A DNA stretch of 64,000 bases from Pseudonocardia abyssalis (GTDB taxonomy: Bacteria > Actinomycetota > Actinomycetes > Mycobacteriales > Pseudonocardiaceae): positions 6,076,001-6,140,000 of the forward strand of contig NZ_JADQDK010000001.1 of assembly GCF_019263705.2 (NCBI RefSeq), in the 5' to 3' direction. The notes under the pieces were generated by a model. That model made no database searches. It was not told the origin of the DNA and was given only the letters and a program-made list of their open reading frames with translations. Positions 8,683 to 18,965 of the stretch are shown piece by piece; within the stretch, counting starts at the first letter, position 1; each line of letters opens with the position of its first letter. The position numbers and the translations under genes were made by a program.

Positions 8683-8823
8683 GTCTCGCGGATCACAGCG
8701 GGATCGCCAGGTCCGTCGCGCAACCGAGCAGCCGACTCTTTAAGCTGACGGCGGGTACAGGATGGACGGCGTGTTCCTCCTCGTTGCGGTCCTGTCCCGC
8801 TTACGGCAGGGACGGAGTTGAGT

Positions 8824-9609
8824 GTGGACGGCTTGGATCCATCGGCCACCCGCGGTGTTGCGAGCGAGGCCCCGATGTACGGTCGTCGACAGCCGAGGCT
8901 GCCCAAGGCGTCGGACGTGCTGGCAGATCGGTTGCGCGGGCAGATCCTCGGCAATGAGATGCGGCCGGGCGAGCCCCTGCGGTCCGAGGCCACCCTCATC
9001 GCCGAAACAGGGTTCAGCCGGGGGACCGTGCGCGAGGCGTTGCGGCTCCTCGAATCCGACGGACTGATCGAGATCCGGCGTGGCCCACACGGCGGCATCC
9101 GGGTCGCAGAGCCCGACCTGAGTCAGGTCACCCGCTCGCTCGCCCTGCTGTTGACGCTGTCCGGAACGACGATGCGGGCGTTCTCCGAGTTCCGCCAGCT
9201 CGTCGAACCCGCGGCGGCGGCCGCCGCAGCGCGCACGGCGACCGAGGAGCAGCGCGGGTGGCTGCTCGCGCTCGCGAACGCGGGATCGCCGCGCAACGGT
9301 TCGTGGGAGCCGTCGATCGAGTTCCACGAGGCACTCGGGGTGTGCAGCAACAACGAGATCGTCCGTCTGGTCATCGCGGCGTTCGGACAGGAGCTGACCT
9401 GGCACGTTCCCGGAGAGCAGCTCTCCCTGCGGGACATGGAGGAAACGCGCCGCGCTCACCGGAGCATCGCGCAGGCAGTGGCGGCAGGCGACGCCGACCG
9501 CGCATCGAAGGCGATGGTCCGTCATCTGCAACAGTTCGAGCGCGTGCTGGCCGCGAACGGCCGGCTGGACCAGCCCGTCCTACCCCCGGAGCGGTGGCTG
9601 TCGACCTGA
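8824..9609 (+). CDS. GntR-family regulator, FadR/FCD subfamily
   Basis: A 261-residue protein. Residues about 20-90 form the GntR winged helix (SDVLADRLRGQIL, RSEATLIAETGFSRGTVREALRLLESDGLIEIRRG). An FCD-type all-helical ligand domain with several candidate metal-binding His residues follows. The GTG at 8824 was chosen because GGAG lies 6 bases before it; a TTG at 8818 is too close to that site. Such regulators usually sense organic acids or acyl-CoAs. The target is unknown; it may serve either the operon upstream or the damaged CoA-transferase/dehydrogenase genes downstream. Confidence 0.87.
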   Translation: MDGLDPSATRGVASEAPMYGRRQPRLPKASDVLADRLRGQILGNEMRPGEPLRSEATLIAETGFSRGTVREALRLLESDGLIEIRRGPHGGIRVAEPDLSQVTRSLALLLTLSGTTMRAFSEFRQLVEPAAAAAAARTATEEQRGWLLALANAGSPRNGSWEPSIEFHEALGVCSNNEIVRLVIAAFGQELTWHVPGEQLSLRDMEETRRAHRSIAQAVAAGDADRASKAMVRHLQQFERVLAANGRLDQPVLPPERWLST

Positions 9610-9620
9610 GCTCGACCGAG

Positions 9621-9642
9621 AGGGGCCCCGCCGGTGGCCCCT
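9621..9642 (+). terminator. Hairpin terminator after the GntR gene
   Basis: AGGGGCC and GGCCCCT form a 7-bp stem with an 8-base loop, 11 bp after the stop, followed by a short TT. Confidence 0.6.
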
Positions 9643-9724
9643 TTGCCGCGGGCGAGGTTAGCGACGGCTCACGTATAGGCTTCCTGGGTCACGGATCCGA
9701 GGAGTCGCAAGTGGGGGCCTGCAC

Positions 9725-10342
9725 ATGCCTGTCGTGAACGGGAGCGAAGGCAGCCTGTCGCTACGGAAGTCCGCGTTGCTCCAGGCGGCGGCCGACCTGT
9801 TCGCCGCCAGGGGTTACCACGCGGTCAGCACCGATGACATCGGCCGTGCTGTCGGGATCTCGGGTCCGGGCGTGTACCGCCACTTCGCGAGCAAGGTCGA
9901 GTTGCTGACGACGCTCTGCGACGCGGCGATGGACCACCTCCTCGACGGATCTCGGGCGATCGTCGAGTGTGATGGCGCCCGCCCAGCAGCAATCGCGCGG
10001 CTCGTCGAGTTCCACGTCCAGTTCGCGGCGAACGAGCGAGCACTGCTCGCGGTCTACCTCCGTGAACAGCGGGAGCTGCCGGTCCGAGAGCTGCGACAGC
10101 TACGTCGCCGCCAGCGGGAGTACGAAGCTGTCTGGCGCAGGGCCATCTCAGCGGAACGTGCCGACCTGGCCGAGCCTGACGTCCGCGCAGTGGTCAAGGT
10201 GATGCTGTCGATGCTGAACGGAACGGCGCACATCAGGGACAGCATTCCGCGGGCGCGCCTCGTCAGACTACTGGAGCAACTCGCTGCAGGTGCGCTCGGC
10301 GGTGTCGGGATCGACATCGGCAGTGGGCTCGCGGCCGGCTGA
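9725..10342 (+). CDS. TetR-family transcriptional regulator
   Basis: A 205-residue TetR repressor. The N-terminal helix-turn-helix is clear (LLQAAADLFAARGYHAVSTDDIGRAVGISGPGVYRHFASKVELL). The helical C-terminal ligand domain has LRRRQREYEAVWRRAI, as in the TetR proteins that often sit beside acyl-CoA dehydrogenase and CoA-transferase genes (KstR2/FadR-like, inference). It converges on the damaged CoA-transferase gene and overlaps its 3' end by 75 bp. It probably once repressed that fatty-acyl/CoA gene set. Confidence 0.88.
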   Translation: MPVVNGSEGSLSLRKSALLQAAADLFAARGYHAVSTDDIGRAVGISGPGVYRHFASKVELLTTLCDAAMDHLLDGSRAIVECDGARPAAIARLVEFHVQFAANERALLAVYLREQRELPVRELRQLRRRQREYEAVWRRAISAERADLAEPDVRAVVKVMLSMLNGTAHIRDSIPRARLVRLLEQLAAGALGGVGIDIGSGLAAG

Positions 10343-11515
10343 ACCATCTGTCCGTCCGCCCTCGGGCGGCAGGCCGAGCTCGTCGAGGATCCGGTCGTTG
10401 TGCTCGCCGAGTGCGGGGACGGCGCCCATCGGCAGCTCGATGTCGCGGAAGGTCATCGGTGGCAGCAGACCGCGGATGTCGCCGGCCTCGGTCGCCACGG
10501 TGCGCCAGCGGTCCCGTTCGCGCAGCTGCGGGTGCTCGACCATCTGCGCGGTGGTGTTGATCTGGGCGGCCGGGATCCCGGCGGCGGCGAGGCGCTCCTC
10601 GAGCGCGGCGGTGGTCCATCCGGCGGTGTGCGCGGCGAGGGCGGCGTCGCACTGGGCACGGTGCCGGACCCGGTCGATGTTGGTGGCGAAGCGGGGGTCG
10701 TCGGCGAGGGCGGGGGAGCCGAGGACATCGCAGACCAAGGCGCGCCAGCCCCGGTCGTTCTGGACGCCGATGAGGATCTCGCCGTCGGCTGTCGGGTAGG
10801 CGTCATAGGGGGTGATCGCGGCGTGCGTGGCTCAGGCCCATGCGCGGGATCTGGCGGCCGCCGTAGAGCTGCATGTACATCGGGTGGCCCATCCGCTCGA
10901 CCGCGGAGTCGAACATCGACACGTCGATCACGGCGCCTTCCCCCGTCCGCTCGCGTCGGAGCAGCGCGGCCAGGACCGAGGTGGTCGCGTAGAGGCCGGC
11001 GGCGATGTCGGCGCTGGGGACGCCGGTCTTGGTCGCGGTCTCGGGGGTGCCGGTGACGGCGGCCATCCCGGACTCGGCCTGGACGAGCATGTCGTAGGCC
11101 TTGCGGTCCTTGCGCGGGCCGCTGGTGCCGTAGCCGGAGATGTTGACGACGATCAGGCGCGGGTCGGCGGCCCGGAGCGTCTCGGCGTCGAGCCCGAGCC
11201 GGTCGACGACGCCGGGGGCGGTGTTGTGCAGGAACACCTCGGCACGGGCGACGAGCTGCCGCACGACGTCGCGGCCACGTCCGGACTTGAGGTCGACGGC
11301 CAGCGACTCCTTGCCGCGGTTGAGCCAGACGAAGTGCGTGGCCAGCCCGTGCACGGCGTCGTCGTAGCGGCGGGCGAAGTCGCCCTCCCCGGGACGTTCG
11401 ATCTTGACGACGCGGGCGCCGAGGTCGGCCAGGTGCCGGGTCGCGATCGGCCCGGCGACGGCCTGCTCGAGCGCGACGACGGTGACGCCGGCCAGGGGCA
11501 GCTCCGGTGGGAGGG

Positions 11516-11519
<4 letters not shown>
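10268..11519 (-). pseudogene. Class III CoA-transferase (CaiB/BaiF family), frameshifted
   Basis: The N-terminal part (11519 to 10803) carries the family start LAGVTVVALEQAVAGPIATRHLADLGARVVKIERPG and the Asp-containing active-site region. It runs to SHARRDHPL and stops. The C-terminal part resumes in another frame at VCDVLGSPALADDPRF and runs to 10268. Removing one copy of a tandem GCGT (10821-10828) restores SHAAITPYDAYPTADG, the expected family sequence. The lesion is therefore a 4-bp duplication, or an assembly error. An intact protein would have about 415 residues and move CoA between carboxylic acids. It overlaps the dehydrogenase upstream by 4 bp. Confidence 0.85.
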
Positions 11520-12702
<1,183 letters not shown>

Positions 12703-12791
12703 GCGTCGATGATCGTCCGGAATCCGCTGCGTGTCCAAGACCAGTGTGGGGACTATTGTTTCAGATGTCGCATCAACGATAGGTGTGTGAG
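12703..12791. promoter_or_regulatory. Divergent promoter region between the dehydrogenase and LysR genes
   Basis: This 89-bp gap contains an AT-richer dyad, ATTGTT and AACGAT separated by 14 bases, with internal T-N11-A spacing as expected for a LysR-type site. It probably served both the dehydrogenase operon (minus) and the LysR gene (plus). Confidence 0.45.
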
Positions 12792-13683
12792 ATGGACGCG
12801 CAGAAGCTGCAGGTCTTCGTCGCGGTCGCCGAGGAGCTGCATTTCGGTCGTGCGGCGGATCGGCTGCATCTGGCGCAGCCCTACCTGAGTCGTAGCGTCC
12901 GGGCATTGGAGGCCGAGCTCGGCGCGGACCTCTTCCGGCGGACCACCCGTAAGGTCGAGCTGACGCCGGCCGGAACGGCGCTGTTGCCGCACGCGCGTGC
13001 GCTGTTGGCCCGCACCGACGAGGCGCGCGGGGCGGTGGCGGCCGCCCGGGACGGCCGCAGCGGCCGGGTCCGGATCTCCTTCGCGGGACCGTCGGCCCAC
13101 GTGGTGGTCGGCCAGCTGCTCGCGCGGTGCGCGAGCAGCACCCACTGATCGACCTCGACCTCCGGCCCGGCCGCTACGGCACAGCGGCCGTGGCCGAGCT
13201 GTTCGACAACGAGTCGGACCTGGCGCTGACCCGCTTCGCCGAACCTCCGCTCGGGGTCGCCAGCCGCAGCGTTGCGCGTGATCGGTGCGTCGTCGCCGTC
13301 CCCGTCCGGCACCGGCTGGCCGACGCCGGCGAGGTGCGGATCGCCGACTTCCGTGACGAGCCGTTCGTCGCCTCTCCCGAGTCGTTCGGGTCCGTCGTTC
13401 GCGCGACGCTCGTCGAGCGCTGCCAGGCGGCCGGATTCGCCCCGCGGTTCGCGCAGCCCGCACCGGACTCGTGGACGGCCACCGCACTCGTGTCCGCCGG
13501 GTCGGCCTGCACTTCACGACGGCCAGCGCGGTCGTGCACCTCCCGCTCGACGGCGTCCGCGTGCGCGAGATCGCCGACCCGCTGCCCCCGGTCGACGTGT
13601 ACCTCATTTGGCGCCGCGACGACGACTCATCTGTCCTACGCCGGGTCCTGCGGACCTCGGAGGAGATACTTCCCGGACACTGA
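12792..13683 (+). pseudogene. LysR-type transcriptional regulator, twice frameshifted
   Basis: The first segment (12792-13148) has a typical LysR helix-turn-helix (FVAVAEELHFGRAADRLHLAQPYLSRSVRALEAELG read across residues 8-42). The frame then shifts near 13120, and the effector domain continues as REQHPLIDLDLRPG up to about 13495. It shifts again to VGLHFTTASAVVHLP and ends EEILPGH. Both lesions look like single-base losses (GCGCGG-TGCG and GCCGGG-TCGG). The intact protein would have about 297 residues. Its position divergent from the damaged dehydrogenase suggests that one regulatory unit decayed together, unless this stretch was poorly sequenced. Confidence 0.85.
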
Positions 13684-14245
13684 TGCCGCTTCCGCAATAG
13701 TCGGCCGGCAAGTGGTCTTGGATCTGGATCGCCCAATCGTGGGCACGATGGGCCGAGGCCGACCCGCTCGTCGCTGCCGCCGCCGATCCTGAACCTGGAC
13801 CCGGACGTACCTCACGCCGCCTTCCACCACTACGCCGACCTGCTGACCGACGAGAAGAAGAACGCGGCCCTGCGTCGCCTGCGGGCCTTCCTCGCCACCG
13901 ACGTCGCGCCGGTCGTCGAGCGGGCCTGGGAGGCCGCCGAGAGTTCCCGACGGAGATCGTCGCCAGCTTCGCCGGGCTCGACCTGGCCGGCGCCGCCTTA
14001 CACCGGCCCTGTCTGGTCAGCGCCCGCTCTTCGCTCTCGTGACCGCTGATGACCGCTTCGAGATGCTCGGGGCAGACGATGAACTCGACTTGCCGGCTGC
14101 GCAACTTCGACGTAGCGAACTCGGATCGGGGCTGGCTGCAGTGCAGTTCCTGGCACGGCTTGTGCTGGAGAGCCTCCTCGATCTCGTCGAGGGTCATGGC
14201 GAACCCGGGTCGCACCCTCACGACGTATGCGGCTGCAAGCCTCAT
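13604..14245 (-). CDS. Hypothetical protein, possibly truncated, downstream of AcoR-like regulator 2
   Basis: The ATG at 14245 begins 2 bp after the stop of the AcoR-like regulator on the same strand. The first 75 or so residues look protein-like (MTLDEIEEALQHKPC, a CQELHC motif, VEFIVCPEHLEAVISG) with a possible Cys/His metal site. Beyond that the frame runs antisense through the dehydrogenase remnant into low-complexity Arg-rich sequence, so the native 3' end has probably been lost. No function is recognised. Confidence 0.35.
   Translation of the reverse strand: MRLAAAYVVRVRPGFAMTLDEIEEALQHKPCQELHCSQPRSEFATSKLRSRQVEFIVCPEHLEAVISGHESEERALTRQGRCKAAPARSSPAKLATISVGNSRRPPRPARRPARRRWRGRPAGDAGPRSSSRRSAGRRSGGRRREVRPGPGSGSAAAATSGSASAHRAHDWAIQIQDHLPADYCGSGISVREVSPPRSAGPGVGQMSRRRGAK
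13780..14000 (+). pseudogene. Acyl-CoA dehydrogenase N-terminal remnant
   Basis: Frame 1 reads PPILNLDPDVPHAAFHHY, then TDEKKNAALRRLRAF and DVAPVVERAWEAAE. After a shift it reads FPTEIVASFAGLDLAG. This matches the first 75 or so residues of glutaryl-CoA-type acyl-CoA dehydrogenases (eeiaPvvnefWeraeFP...). No FAD or catalytic domain follows; the next DNA carries an unrelated minus-strand frame. It is a truncated, frameshifted leftover. Confidence 0.7.
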
Positions 14246-14247
14246 GG

Positions 14248-16065
14248 TCAGTCGCCGGTGGGGATCCGGTAGGTCTGCAGCTTGCGGTACAGCGTTGTCC
14301 GGCCGATGCCGAGTGCCGCAGCCGCCTGCGTCCGGTTGCCGCCGAAGCGGTGCAGGGCGCTGACGATCGCGTCACGCTCCGCGGTCTCGATCATGCCGAA
14401 CCCGCGCAGCGGAGCCTGCTGCATGCGCGGTGGCAGGTCGGCCGAGCTGATGCTGCGGCCGGCCCGGCGGCGCGCCAACTGTTCTACGGTCCGCCGTAGC
14501 TCGGCGAGGTTGCCGGGCCACGGCCAGCGCATGAGGACTTGCAGCGCGTCCGAGGTGAACCGGGTCTCCCGCTGGCCGGGTGGGAGGCCCGCCACGATCT
14601 GGAGGACGATGCGCGGCACTTCGGCGGACATCTCCGGTAGCGAGGGCAGCCGAACCGTCGTGCACAGCGCCGCGACCACGGCCGCGACGTCGTGGTGGGC
14701 GGTGTCCAGGTCGACGGTGAGCGCGACCGGCACGCTCGAGTCCTCGATGGCGGTCCTGATGCGGCGCAGATGCTCGGCCGGCGCGTCGTGGACATGGTGG
14801 AGCACGACGGCGGGGGCGCCGGTCTCGGCGAGGGACTCCGGGCAATCGGTCCGGGCAAGGTCGACGACGACCGGCGGCGCCCCGGTCGCCCCGGTCGCCC
14901 CGGCCAACGCCGCCATCGCCGCGGTGAGCTTCCCGCTGCCCGCGGGACCATCGACGGCCAGGACCTCCCGGAAACCGACCGCGCTCCTGAGTTGGTCGGA
15001 GATGTCGGGAACCGGATGCAGGGGCGCCTGCGGCGCCGCCCTGCGGTGTCGCCGCCGATGGTCGGAGGGCCGGTCGGGTTCGGGGCTGCGCGGTGATTGG
15101 AGCAGTCGCACGCAGAAGGCCGGGCCGGTCGGACCGACACCGTCGACGCGCTCCACGAGGGCGTCAGCCCGGCCGCCCGCCAGCCGGATCACGCGCCGGT
15201 GCCGGCCCGCGCGCAGTCCGGACTCGGCGAGGTCGCACCAGAGCAGGGCGTGGGTCTCGGGCGTGACGTGAACGAGCCCGGCGGTGTTGGCAAAGGCCGT
15301 GTTCTCGGTGACGACGATGACCGGCTGCCGATCGGTGCGTGTGGCGAGCAGGAAGGCCTGGATCAGCGTGCGTTCGTGAGCGCCCAGCATCGCGGTGAGG
15401 TTGCCCTCGATCTGGCGCCCGACGTCGGTGGCCATCGCCGGCATCAGCGCGCTGGCGTGATCGGACCGGCAGGCGAGCGCGAAGGTGCCCAGCAGCTGCC
15501 CCGTGAACGGCTCGAAGATCGGTGTGCCGGCGCAGGTCAGCGGTCCGAGCAGCTCGCTGTAGTGCTCGGAGCCGTGGACCAGCAGTGGGCGGCGCTCGCG
15601 CGCGACCGTGCCCAGGCCGTTGGTGCCGATCGAGGTCTCGGAGAAGTCGAACCCCTCCGCGGCACACGAGTTGTCGAGGATCCGCAGCTGCTGGGGCTCC
15701 CCGGCGCGGCGCATGATGATTCGCCCCTGGTCGTCGCTGAGGAACATCGCCACGCGGGCGTCACCGAGGTCGTCGCCGAGGCGGTCGAGTACCGGTGCGG
15801 CCGCCGCGTGCAGCCGGGGTGCCATGTCGTGCACGTCGGCGACGTAGGGGATGTCGTGCCGGCCGATCGGCACCTCGGCGCCGACGCAGCGCCGCCAGCT
15901 GCGCTCGATGACGTCGCGGACACCGGACTGGGCGACCGGCGTCGCGAGGAGTCCCTGTGCGAGGAGCCGCTCGAGCGCCTGCCGGGTCTGTGCCTGGTCG
16001 GGCAGCATCTGTTGGGCTGGCCCGATATCCGCGGTGTTCGGGATCGGTGTCGGTTCATCTGCCAC
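14248..16065 (-). CDS. AcoR-like GAF/Fis transcriptional regulator (second copy)
   Basis: A 605-residue regulator with the same layout as the one at 6943 but clearly diverged. It has an N-terminal GAF sensor (VAMFLSDDQGRIIMRRAG, EGFDFSETSIGTNGLGT, HGSEHYSELLGPLTCAGTPIFEP) and a reduced AAA-like core with the loop DGPAGSGKLT and no GAFTGA. It ends in a Fis helix-turn-helix (GGNRTQAAAALGIGRTTLYRKL). The GTG start has GAGGAGCGG upstream. It lies downstream of the BVMO gene on the same strand, separated by a strong hairpin, and is the obvious candidate activator of the hydrolase-BVMO pair. Confidence 0.87.
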   Translation of the reverse strand: MADEPTPIPNTADIGPAQQMLPDQAQTRQALERLLAQGLLATPVAQSGVRDVIERSWRRCVGAEVPIGRHDIPYVADVHDMAPRLHAAAAPVLDRLGDDLGDARVAMFLSDDQGRIIMRRAGEPQQLRILDNSCAAEGFDFSETSIGTNGLGTVARERRPLLVHGSEHYSELLGPLTCAGTPIFEPFTGQLLGTFALACRSDHASALMPAMATDVGRQIEGNLTAMLGAHERTLIQAFLLATRTDRQPVIVVTENTAFANTAGLVHVTPETHALLWCDLAESGLRAGRHRRVIRLAGGRADALVERVDGVGPTGPAFCVRLLQSPRSPEPDRPSDHRRRHRRAAPQAPLHPVPDISDQLRSAVGFREVLAVDGPAGSGKLTAAMAALAGATGATGAPPVVVDLARTDCPESLAETGAPAVVLHHVHDAPAEHLRRIRTAIEDSSVPVALTVDLDTAHHDVAAVVAALCTTVRLPSLPEMSAEVPRIVLQIVAGLPPGQRETRFTSDALQVLMRWPWPGNLAELRRTVEQLARRRAGRSISSADLPPRMQQAPLRGFGMIETAERDAIVSALHRFGGNRTQAAAALGIGRTTLYRKLQTYRIPTGD

Positions 16066-16134
16066 TGCCGCTCCTCGTCGTCGAGTCGGCGGGATCGAGG
16101 CATCCGAGGGGTGTCCCGATCTTTCATGATAGCC

Positions 16135-16174
16135 GGGCCAGTGACGCCGACCACACGGTCGTCGTCACTGGCCC
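16135..16174 (-). terminator. Long hairpin between the BVMO gene and its regulator
   Basis: The arms GGGCCAGTGACG (16135-16146) and CGTCACTGGCCC (16163-16174) pair perfectly. Inside them CGACC-ACAC-GGTCG extends the stem after one mismatch, giving 17 pairs around a 4-base loop. It sits 22 bp after the BVMO stop and probably ends that transcript. Confidence 0.75.
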
Positions 16175-16195
16175 GATCAGGTGGCTCGGCGACCG

Positions 16196-17818
16196 TCAGG
16201 CGGCCGCGGTCTCCTTACTCTTCTGCTCGAAGCCCTCGTAGCCGTTCTCGGCAACCTCGCCGAGTTTCTGTCGGTAGGCGCCAATCCCAGCCATGTAGAA
16301 CATGACCGAGCTCTTCTTGCCCGGGATGTTCTGGCCGAAGATCCAGGACTCGACCTTCGGGAACAGCGTGAAGTTGGCGATCTCGTTGCAGGTGGCGGTC
16401 CAGCCGTCCTCCGCGGCCTGGGTCGGCTCGACGGTCCGGATGCCGTTGCGCTCGGCGTCGCCGATCAGGTCGCCGATCCATTCGACCTGGGCCTCGATGC
16501 TCGGCGGCAGGTTGGTGAACGGCCCGTTCGGGCCGAGGATCATGAACATGTTCGGGAAGCCGGACTTCGCCACGCCCAGGTAACTGGTCGGGCCGTCGGT
16601 CCAGTGCTCGTCGATGTGCTTGCCGCCGCGGCCGCGCAGGTCCATCGCCCGGTAGTTGCCGTCGACCGCGTCGAACCCGGTGGCGAAGACCAGGACGTCG
16701 AGCTCGTGGACGACCCCGTCGGCGGTGCGCACGCCGGCCGGTGTGATCTCCTGGATCGGGTTGTCCGTGATCGAGACCAGCGAGACGTTGTCGCGGTTGT
16801 AGGTCTCGTAGTAGCCCTCGTTGCACAGTCGGCGCTTGGCGTACAGGTCGGTCGGGGTGAGCGTGCGGGCGGTCTCCGGGTCCTGCACGATCTCGGCGAT
16901 CTTCGAGCGGATGAACGCCGCGGCGTGCTCGTTCGCCTCCGGGTTGATGGCGATGTCGGCGAAGGTGCCGAACATGAACCGGAAGCCGTTGCCCTTGTCC
17001 CAGTTCTCTTGGAAGACGCGCTGGCGCTCCTCCTCGGAGACGCTCATCGCCTCGACGCCGCTTTCCTGGAAGCCGAAGGCGACCACCGAGCTGCGGACCT
17101 GGTCCCAGATCGCGTCGAAGTTCTTCTTCGTCTCGTCGACCTCGCCTTGGTTCACCGGGCCGTTGCCGGACGGCACGCAGTACTGCGGCGAGCGCTGGAA
17201 CACCGTCAGGTGTCCCGCCGACTTTCCGGCGGCGACGATGAACTGGGTGCCGGTCGAGCCGGTGCCGATGACGCCGACCCGCTTGCCGGTGATGTCCAGG
17301 TCCGCGGGCCAGGCATTCGTGTGCACCGCCCGGCCGGCGAAGGTGTCGATGCCCGCGATTTCGGGGATGTTCGTCTTGGCCAGCAGGCCGAGCGCGTTGA
17401 CGACGTAGCGGCTGGTGACGGTTGCGCCGTCGGCGGTGGTCACCGTCCACAGGTCGGTGTCTTCGTCGAAGGTGGCCCCGGTGACCTCGGTGTTGAGCCG
17501 GATGTCGCGGCGCAGGTCGAATCGGTCCACGACGTGGTTGAGGTACTTCTCGATGGCCTCCTGCTCGAGGTAGCGGGTGGTCCAGTCCCATTCCTGCAGG
17601 AGGTCCTTGTCGAAGGAGTACCGGTAGACGAAGCCCTCGGTGTCGGACTTGGCGCCGGGGTAGCGGTTGAAGAACCAGGTGCCGCCGACGCCGCCGCCCT
17701 TCTCGAAGGCCTTCACGGTCAGGCCGAGCTCGTTGCGCAGCTTGTGCAGCATGTAGATGCCGCCGAAACCGGCGCCGATGACGACGGCGTCGATGTCTGG
17801 GGTAGTGGTGGTGCTCAT
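16196..17818 (-). CDS. Type I Baeyer-Villiger monooxygenase (cyclohexanone monooxygenase-like)
   Basis: A 540-residue flavoprotein, the usual length for cyclohexanone/phenylacetone monooxygenases. The FAD Rossmann loop GAGFGG is at residues 15-20. The BVMO fingerprint FAGRAVHTNAWP is at 160-171, with the conserved Phe, Gly, His, Trp and Pro in register. The NADPH loop GTGSTG is at 185-190, and FATGFD lies near the C-terminus. It inserts oxygen beside a ketone to give an ester or lactone. It forms an operon with the hydrolase 49 bp upstream, which would cleave that ester. AGGAGC precedes the ATG. The substrate cannot be deduced. Confidence 0.95.
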   Translation of the reverse strand: MSTTTTPDIDAVVIGAGFGGIYMLHKLRNELGLTVKAFEKGGGVGGTWFFNRYPGAKSDTEGFVYRYSFDKDLLQEWDWTTRYLEQEAIEKYLNHVVDRFDLRRDIRLNTEVTGATFDEDTDLWTVTTADGATVTSRYVVNALGLLAKTNIPEIAGIDTFAGRAVHTNAWPADLDITGKRVGVIGTGSTGTQFIVAAGKSAGHLTVFQRSPQYCVPSGNGPVNQGEVDETKKNFDAIWDQVRSSVVAFGFQESGVEAMSVSEEERQRVFQENWDKGNGFRFMFGTFADIAINPEANEHAAAFIRSKIAEIVQDPETARTLTPTDLYAKRRLCNEGYYETYNRDNVSLVSITDNPIQEITPAGVRTADGVVHELDVLVFATGFDAVDGNYRAMDLRGRGGKHIDEHWTDGPTSYLGVAKSGFPNMFMILGPNGPFTNLPPSIEAQVEWIGDLIGDAERNGIRTVEPTQAAEDGWTATCNEIANFTLFPKVESWIFGQNIPGKKSSVMFYMAGIGAYRQKLGEVAENGYEGFEQKSKETAAA

Positions 17819-17867
17819 GAGGTGCTCCTGGGGATGCCGGTGAGTGTGGTGACAGGCGTGGTCGCGC

Positions 17868-18797
17868 TCAGCTGCGGTACCACGCGGCGATCGCGGCGAT
17901 CTCGGCGTCGGCCTCGGGCGCGGTCCCGGCCAGGAACAGGTAGACGTGCTGCATGCCCTCGGCGACGGTCAGGGTGACGTCGACCCCGGCGGCCTTGGCC
18001 CGCTCGGCGAGCCGAGTGGCGTTGTCCAGCAGGGCCTCCGCTCCACCGGCGTTGATGTAGAGCCGGGGGAAGCCGGTGAAGTCGGCGTGCAGCGGGTTGG
18101 CCAGCGGCGTCGTCGCGGGCACGGCGCCGCCCGCGAGCACGCCGGCGATCATGCCTTCGAGCAGCGGAACGGTGATCAGAGCGTCGCTGGCGCCGTTGGT
18201 CACCAGGGTCTCGCCCTTGTTCTCCATGTCCAACCACGGGGAGAACGCGATTACCCGGCCGGGCAGCGGCCTGCCCTGCTCGCGCAGCGACAGTGCGATG
18301 GCGACGGCCAGGTTGCCGCCCGCCGAGTCGCCGATCGTGGTGATGTCGGCCGGTGCGATGCCGCGCTCGATCAGCGCGGTGAAGGCCGCGACGCCGTCCT
18401 GCACCTGCGCGGGGTGCGGGTGCTCGGGGGCGCGGCGGTAGTCCAGGACGAAGGTGGTGACACCGAGCGCCTTGGCCACGTGCGCCGCGAGCTTGCGGTG
18501 GCTCGACGCGGAGCCGACGGCGAACCCGCCGCCGTGGGTGTAGAGCAGCACCTGGGTGGTGTCCGCCCCGGCGGGCAGCGCCCAGATCCCCGGGACGCCG
18601 CCGACGGTGTCCTCGCGGTAGGTCACGTCCTCGGGCTCGCGGGTGGACTGGTGCCACTCGTCGAAGATGCTGCGGAACAGTCGCATGGTCAGATCGGGCG
18701 TGGTGGCGATGATGTTCGACCAGTCCGCGTAGAGCGCCCGCAGCGCCTCGGACTCGGGAGAGGTGGACGTCGGCCGAACCGACGGAGCCGCTGTCAT
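17868..18797 (-). CDS. Alpha/beta hydrolase, hormone-sensitive lipase family
   Basis: A 309-residue esterase of the HSL group. The oxyanion-hole motif THGGGF is at residues 87-92, the nucleophile elbow GDSAGG has Ser158, and the late segment EGMQHVYLF supplies the catalytic His. The ATG at 18797 was chosen because of the strong site AGGAGGACCAC just upstream; a longer frame reaching 18905 has none. It is the first gene of a minus-strand operon with the BVMO and likely hydrolyses the ester or lactone that enzyme makes. Confidence 0.92.
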   Translation of the reverse strand: MTAAPSVRPTSTSPESEALRALYADWSNIIATTPDLTMRLFRSIFDEWHQSTREPEDVTYREDTVGGVPGIWALPAGADTTQVLLYTHGGGFAVGSASSHRKLAAHVAKALGVTTFVLDYRRAPEHPHPAQVQDGVAAFTALIERGIAPADITTIGDSAGGNLAVAIALSLREQGRPLPGRVIAFSPWLDMENKGETLVTNGASDALITVPLLEGMIAGVLAGGAVPATTPLANPLHADFTGFPRLYINAGGAEALLDNATRLAERAKAAGVDVTLTVAEGMQHVYLFLAGTAPEADAEIAAIAAWYRS

Positions 18798-18846
18798 GTG
18801 GTCCTCCTTGACCTTCGGCGCGAGCCCACTCGTGCTTGAGTAGGGC

Positions 18847-18946
18847 TCACATTGTGACTTCTGGCTCATACTGTGGCGACCGTCCCGCCGCCGCAGTTGT
18901 TCCAATGTGGAACGCTGCGCTGCGCTGCTGCGCTGCGCTGCGCCGA
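18847..18946. promoter_or_regulatory. Two palindromes and a CTGCG repeat upstream of the hydrolase-BVMO operon
   Basis: TCACATTGTGA (18847-18857, 5-1-5) and GTTCCA-ATG-TGGAAC (18899-18913, 6-3-6) are perfect palindromes 50 and 102 bp upstream of the hydrolase ATG. They are good candidates for activator sites of the AcoR-like regulator. Immediately beyond is a run of about six CTGCG/CTG units (18914-18946), probably slippage-prone low-complexity DNA. Confidence 0.5.
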
Positions 18947-18965
18947 TCCGAGCGGTCTCCGTCGG

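Noticed and set aside
8740..9531. 263-residue minus-strand frame
   Set aside because: Antisense to the GntR gene, whose helix-turn-helix is unmistakable.
16181..17977. 598-residue open frame on the plus strand
   Set aside because: It is the antisense shadow of the BVMO gene, which has clear motifs; composition is Val/Asp/Gly-rich with no domain.
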